DNA of 18,983 bases from assembly GCA_041672395.1 (NCBI GenBank), contig JBAYZS010000044.1, positions 1 through 18,983 of the forward strand, in the 5' to 3' direction. The stretch comes from UBA5287 sp041672395. GTDB lineage: Bacteria; Bacteroidota; Bacteroidia; Bacteroidales; Dysgonomonadaceae. Position numbers and translations under genes: made by a program. Below the pieces are notes generated by a model. That model saw only the letters and a list, made by a program, of their open reading frames with translations. It was not told the DNA's origin and did no database searches. Positions 15,170 through 18,983 of this stretch are shown piece by piece (position 1 is the first letter of the stretch; every line of letters begins with the position of its first letter).

Positions 15170-15973
15170 GTGAAGTCTGCTCACGATTTGAAATCGTTTT
15201 TGAATAACAAGGTTTTGCAATACAATCAACCCGGCTTCATAGTAAATGATCCTATATCTATTCCACACTTGTTTGAGAAGAAACAGGACATTGAGATTAT
15301 GGGTTTTTTTGCTGCTGTTTTTGCATGGGGGCAAAGAAAAACAATCATAGCAAAGTGCAAAGAGTTGAATGACCGGTTTAACGGCGAGCCATATAATTTT
15401 ATTGTTAACCATTCCGATGAAGATTTAAAACAGTTAATCGATTTCAAGCACAGAACTTTTAATGATACAGACCTACTTTATTTTGTAGATTTCTTGCACC
15501 GCCATTATTTGCGTTACGACACATTAGAAGAAGCTTTTTTAAATAATGGACAATTTTTGTCTATTGAAGACTCTTTGATACATTTTGAACAAAATTTCTT
15601 TGACAGTAGCAATGCCCCGCAAAGAACGCGCAAACATGTGGCAACACCCATACGAAATTCCGCTTGCAAACGCTTGAACATGTTTCTTAGATGGATGGTT
15701 CGTGATGACGAGGCAGGAGTGGATTTTGGTTTGTGGAAAAGGATTCCTAAAAGTGAACTTGTATGCCCAATTGATGTGCATGTGGAAAGAACCGCCCGGC
15801 AGTTAGGGTTGATTTCACGAAAAAAAGTCGATTGGGAAACTGCTATGGAATTAACAAAGAACCTGCAATTGATGGATGTCGATGATCCTGTTAAATATGA
15901 TTTTGCACTCTTTGGCTTGTCAGTCGAACATGATTTGCCCGATACTCAATTTAGATTTATTCAAAAGGGCTAA
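15170..15973 (+). CDS. TIGR02757 family protein of unknown function
   Basis: A 267-residue protein starting with GTG at 15170, 15 bases after the transglycosylase stop. No ATG offers a comparable start, and AAGAAG lies at a usable distance upstream. The N-terminal part (NDPISIPHLF, then DIEIMGFFAAVFAWGQRKTII at about 44-64) fits the TIGR02757 family, common in Bacteroidota. The middle contains KRLNMFLRWMVR and PIDVHVERTARQLGL, which resemble the helix-hairpin-helix folds of DNA-glycosylase-like proteins. I treat that resemblance as a suggestion only. No signal peptide is seen, so it should be cytoplasmic. Its 3' end overlaps the convergent transporter gene by 17 bases. Confidence 0.85.
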   Translation: MKSAHDLKSFLNNKVLQYNQPGFIVNDPISIPHLFEKKQDIEIMGFFAAVFAWGQRKTIIAKCKELNDRFNGEPYNFIVNHSDEDLKQLIDFKHRTFNDTDLLYFVDFLHRHYLRYDTLEEAFLNNGQFLSIEDSLIHFEQNFFDSSNAPQRTRKHVATPIRNSACKRLNMFLRWMVRDDEAGVDFGLWKRIPKSELVCPIDVHVERTARQLGLISRKKVDWETAMELTKNLQLMDVDDPVKYDFALFGLSVEHDLPDTQFRFIQKG

Positions 15974-17099
15974 CAGTATCTTTTGTTTTCTTTATTCTAA
16001 GAGACTTAAGTTTTCGTTGTTGCACCTTCATCATTCGCAAGTTATATTCCTTTTTTGACGTAACACGCGGTTCAGCTTTTGAACCCGGGATATAATCACG
16101 ACGATACATATTAATAAATAGTATAAGAAGCGAGAGCAGTAGCGGTCCAAATATCACTCCCCATAAGCCAAACATTGGGATTCCCATCAAAACACCAAAG
16201 AATGTGATTAACGGGTGAATATTAGCAATTTGCTTTTGCAGAACAAAACGAAATACCGTATCTGAACCGCCAATTACCGCAAGACCGTAAATCAGTAAGA
16301 GCATTCCTCTCACATAATCACCCTGGAAAATGGGGATTAGTCCCACCGGCAGCCAAACGAGAGAAGTTCCAATGATTGGGATGATGGTTGTGAAAGCAAC
16401 CAAAATAGCCAATACGAGAGTGTTATTTATGCCAAAAGCAGTGTATCCAATATACGCTATAATACCTTGCAAAACAGATACTACCGGGATGCCAATGGCA
16501 GTAGCTTTAATAATGTTCTTTGTCTCGTCTTTAAGTATTTCTTTATTTTCGCTGCGAAAAGGTAGTATTTCATATATTGTCTTTTCAAACGTATCGTAGT
16601 TGATAAGCATGAAATATAATGCAAAAATGGCAATAAAGCTATTGATGATCAGTGAGTAGCCTCCTGCTAACAATCTCTGTGCCAAACCAGTAATTATAGC
16701 ACCCGTATTGGAAAGATCGGGAGTGTTTAATTTTGTACCTATCAATCCTTCTATTGTAGTAATTAACTCAGTTATTTGAAGTTTGATAGATTCGATGTCA
16801 ATTTGTATTCCCGATACTTCATTAACAATCATTAGACCAATACCCGAAATAGGGATTAGAAAAACCACAGTTATTTCGAACAGAATGACTAATGCACTTG
16901 CACTACGATTCCATTTCCGTTTTTCGACAAGTTTTTCCATTTGATTGCGAACCAGCGCATAAATAGTACAAGCCGCCAATAATCCGGTAATATAAATCCA
17001 AAGCTCTTTTCCGACAATTAAAACCAATAAAATGACAAGGGTTATCAGAACAATTCTGTGCTCCTTGTGATTTGTGGATTTGTGAGAATTAATGTCCAT
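15957..17099 (-). CDS. AI-2E (PerM/YdiK) family membrane transporter
   Basis: A 380-residue integral membrane protein of the AI-2E/PerM family. Hydrophobic segments follow the family pattern: two near the N-terminus (about 15-47), one at about 66-90, a soluble stretch with SGIQIDIESIKLQITELITTIE-like amphipathic sequence, then at least four more, including TTIIPIIGTSLVWLPVG and the conserved C-terminal GVLMGIPMFGLWGVIFGPLL. A basic cytoplasmic tail (about 340-380) ends the protein. Members export small molecules or act as Na+/H+ antiporters, and the substrate here is unknown. It lies 84 bases after prfB with no clear promoter of its own, so it may be read from prfB. Its end overlaps the TIGR02757 gene on the other strand. 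Confidence 0.88.
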   Translation of the reverse strand: MDINSHKSTNHKEHRIVLITLVILLVLIVGKELWIYITGLLAACTIYALVRNQMEKLVEKRKWNRSASALVILFEITVVFLIPISGIGLMIVNEVSGIQIDIESIKLQITELITTIEGLIGTKLNTPDLSNTGAIITGLAQRLLAGGYSLIINSFIAIFALYFMLINYDTFEKTIYEILPFRSENKEILKDETKNIIKATAIGIPVVSVLQGIIAYIGYTAFGINNTLVLAILVAFTTIIPIIGTSLVWLPVGLIPIFQGDYVRGMLLLIYGLAVIGGSDTVFRFVLQKQIANIHPLITFFGVLMGIPMFGLWGVIFGPLLLSLLILFINMYRRDYIPGSKAEPRVTSKKEYNLRMMKVQQRKLKSLRIKKTKDTVSPFE

Positions 17100-17183
17100 A
17101 TAAGTATTTTATCGGATTGAAATATTGTAAGAACGTGCTCAGTTTATAAAAGTAAACTTTTTATTCGACAAGGAAAAATAAAT

Positions 17184-18294
17184 TTACTCCCCACCGAATT
17201 CCATAAGATATGCTTTGATAAATTCGTCAATATCACCATTCATAACACCGTTAACATCTGATGTTTGGTAGTTTGTACGATGATCTTTTACGCGGCGGTC
17301 GTCGAAAACATAACTGCGTATTTGCGAACCCCATTCAATCTTTTTCTTTCCTGCTTCTACTTCAGCCTGTGCTACGCGTCGTTTCTCAAGTTCGATATCA
17401 TAAAGTTGTGATTTCAGTAAACGCATTGCATTGTCACGATTATCCATTTGTGAGCGGCTCTCGGTGTTCTCAATCACAATTTCTTTCTCCTCACCTGTGA
17501 TTTCATCGTTATAAACATAATGCAGTCGCACTCCCGTTTCCACCTTATTAACATTCTGCCCTCCTGCACCCGACGAGCGGAAAGTATCCCAACTTATGTT
17601 GGCAGGATTGACATTTATTTCAATGGTGTCGTCAACCAGCGGTACAACGAAAACCGATGCAAAAGAAGTCATTCGTTTACCCTGCGCATTGTATGGAGAA
17701 ACTCGAACCAAGCGATGCACCCCGTTTTCACTTTTCAGGAATCCATAAGCCAGATCACCCTCGACTTGTAAAGTCGCCGTTTTGATACCCGCATCATCGC
17801 CATCCTGCCAGTTAGAAACATTTGCTTTGTAGCCTTTACTTTCGCACCAGCGCTGGTACATCCGGAAAAGCATCGATGCCCAATCCTGACTTTCAGTACC
17901 ACCGGCACCGGCATTTATCTTTAATACCGCACCAAGTTTGTCTTCCTCACGGCGCAGCATGTTCTTTAATTCTAAATCTTCTATAAGTTTGATTGCCAGT
18001 GCGTAATCCGCATCCACCTCTTCTTCCGAAACGATACCTTCTTTTGCATATTCAAATGCAAGTTGAAGCTCGTCGGAGATGGTCTTTACTTTATAGTACG
18101 AACTTATCCATCCTTTCAGCTCTCGCACTACTTTCATTTGTGCTTCAGCCGTTTTGGAATCGTTCCAAAACTCAGGAGATTGCGTTCTTAGTTCTTCTTC
18201 TTCGAGTTGAATAGTTTTTGCATCGACGTCAAAGATACCCCCTCAACGCGTTCTCGCGCTCCAACACATCTTTAAGTTGGTCTGCTGTTATCAT
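17184..18294 (-). CDS. prfB: Peptide chain release factor 2, with programmed +1 frameshift
   Basis: RF2 terminates translation at UGA and UAA. The continuous frame from 18137 lacks the N-terminus. The true start is the ATG at 18294, which reads 21 codons (MITADQLKDVLERENALRGYL) to an in-frame TGA at 18231-18229. A +1 shift at CTT-T continues with DVDAKTIQLEEEE and gives a 369-residue protein, normal for RF2. Domain marks are INAGAGGTESQDWA (about 126-139), the stop-codon tripeptide as SPY (199-201) instead of SPF, and the catalytic GGQ (244-246) in SSGAGGQNVN. The frameshift makes expression autoregulatory: low RF2 slows termination at TGA and raises shifting. A good promoter lies just upstream. 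Confidence 0.96.
18228..18243 (-). promoter_or_regulatory. prfB programmed +1 frameshift site
   Basis: The minus strand reads AGGGGGTATCTTTGAC: an internal Shine-Dalgarno-like AGGGGG, a three-base TAT spacer, the slippery CTTT and the TGA stop followed by C. It matches the E. coli prfB site base for base over this core. The tRNA on CTT slips to TTT, so decoding resumes at GAC (Asp22). Confidence 0.95.
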
Positions 18295-18327
18295 ATTGAT
18301 AGTTTTCTAATTGTAAATATTAAGATG

Positions 18328-18359
18328 CAAAAATACATAAATCCGGTCAATCCCGCAAA
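18328..18359 (-). promoter_or_regulatory. Putative promoter for prfB
   Basis: TTTG (18359-18356), a 20-base spacer, then TATTTTTG (18335-18328), both perfect matches to the Bacteroidota -33/-7 consensus. The transcript would have a leader of about 30 bases before the ATG at 18294. Confidence 0.6.
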
Positions 18360-18402
18360 TGCAGGAATAACAGTCGACATTCGTTCGCTGATTCCCGGGC
18401 GA

Positions 18403-18983
18403 TTATTGTTTTTTGATTGATAGTGTTTTGCCGATACTCAACACATTGTCCAGTTGTGGATTCCATAAACGGATCTCGTCGACTGTACAATTATATGTTT
18501 TAGAAATGGAATATAATGTATCCCCTTTCTTCACTGTGTGGAAGATTGTATCAGGTTGATTAGCAATTGCTTCCATCTCTTCAGATAAAGAATTTGTGAT
18601 AACCCCAAATTTTGTTTTAGGTACATCCGGCGTTTGTGGCAAAGGATTTGCGGGTATAGGTTTAGCTTGTCGTGTGTGGATTTCTTCTTTCTGGATATCA
18701 GTTGTTTGAGTATTATTTGTTTTGACAACTACAGGAGCTGTAACATCTTTAGGAGGTTTGTTTTTAGCTTCCTGTCGTATGACCTCTTTTTTTACAGGTG
18801 TTTTTGTCGCGTAAGTCTGTTCTTTAATGACCCTGCCTCCGTTTAAATATCGAGAAGCATAGTAATCTTCTGTAGATGAAGATACTATCACGCCATTACC
18901 ATTAGAGGCATGCAGAAAAGTAAATTCGCCGTTAGACTTGATATCTTTCACAATCCCCACATGGCCCACTTTTCCATTGTGGC
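18403..18983 (-). CDS. NlpC/P60-LysM cell-wall hydrolase, 5' end missing
   Basis: The frame is open to the right edge, so the N-terminus and the catalytic cysteine are outside the window. The GTG at 18969 should not be taken as the start, because the upstream codons continue the domain. What is seen begins with the end of an NlpC/P60 domain: GHVGIV, with the catalytic histidine, then FLHASNGNGVIVSS. A low-complexity Lys/Pro/Thr-rich linker of roughly 90 residues follows, then a single C-terminal LysM (FHTVKKGDTLYSISKTYNC ... LWNPQ ... IGKTLSIKKQ). Such proteins cut the stem peptide of peptidoglycan (gamma-D-glutamyl-diamino-acid bond) while the LysM holds the wall. It ends about 110 bases before prfB. 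Confidence 0.88.
   Translation of the reverse strand, partial: HNGKVGHVGIVKDIKSNGEFTFLHASNGNGVIVSSSTEDYYASRYLNGGRVIKEQTYATKTPVKKEVIRQEAKNKPPKDVTAPVVVKTNNTQTTDIQKEEIHTRQAKPIPANPLPQTPDVPKTKFGVITNSLSEEMEAIANQPDTIFHTVKKGDTLYSISKTYNCTVDEIRLWNPQLDNVLSIGKTLSIKKQ

Noticed and set aside
17142..17165. Short hairpin GTTTA/TAAAC followed by a T run between prfB and the AI-2E gene
   Set aside because: The T run follows the stem only on the plus strand, while both flanking genes are on the minus strand. The stem is five A/T-rich pairs.
18343..18366. Imperfect hairpin TCCTGC-ATTT-GCGGGA (minus strand) between the NlpC gene and prfB as a terminator
   Set aside because: Six pairs with one G-T wobble and no T run after it. 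Its right half supplies the -33 box of the prfB promoter instead.

Overview
The window looks like a chromosomal segment of a member of the Bacteroidota, most likely order Bacteroidales. The signs are AT-rich intergenic DNA, several promoters of the TAnnTTTG (-7) type, an arginine pathway built on an N-acylornithine carbamoyltransferase (ArgF') like that of Bacteroides, and families typical of the phylum (DUF5683, TIGR02757). I see no insertion sequences, phage genes, CRISPR array, rRNA or tRNA. Gene content is largely housekeeping.

Positions 1-2528 (minus strand): a TldD/TldE (PmbA) pair. The TldD-like protease carries an apparent twin-arginine signal sequence and has its own promoter. The TldE-like partner has no signal sequence and runs off the left edge.

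Positions 2541-10795 (minus strand): an eight-gene arginine operon, transcribed GNAT acyltransferase - argG - argC - argD - argF' - argB - M20 deacylase (argE') - argH. Genes overlap or are separated by fewer than 20 bases. Together they give a linear N-acylated route from glutamate to arginine, provided the GNAT protein makes the N-acylglutamate. The specificity residue of ArgF' is serine (residue 90), which points to succinylated rather than acetylated intermediates. ArgJ, a classical ArgA, ArgR and CarAB are not in the window. The leader of the operon contains a previously unannotated 24-codon reading frame with tandem Arg codons, lying inside two competing inverted repeats. This looks like an arginine-sensing leader peptide and is the most interesting candidate here.

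Positions 10950-15973 (plus strand): parA, parB, a DUF5683 membrane protein, a LysM lytic transglycosylase and a TIGR02757 protein. They follow a promoter that overlaps a perfect 11-bp inverted repeat. This groups chromosome segregation with cell-wall remodelling.

Positions 15957-18983 (minus strand): an AI-2E/PerM-type transporter whose 3' end overlaps the TIGR02757 gene tail-to-tail; prfB (release factor 2) with the classical programmed +1 frameshift; and the 3' part of an NlpC/P60-LysM cell-wall hydrolase cut by the right edge.
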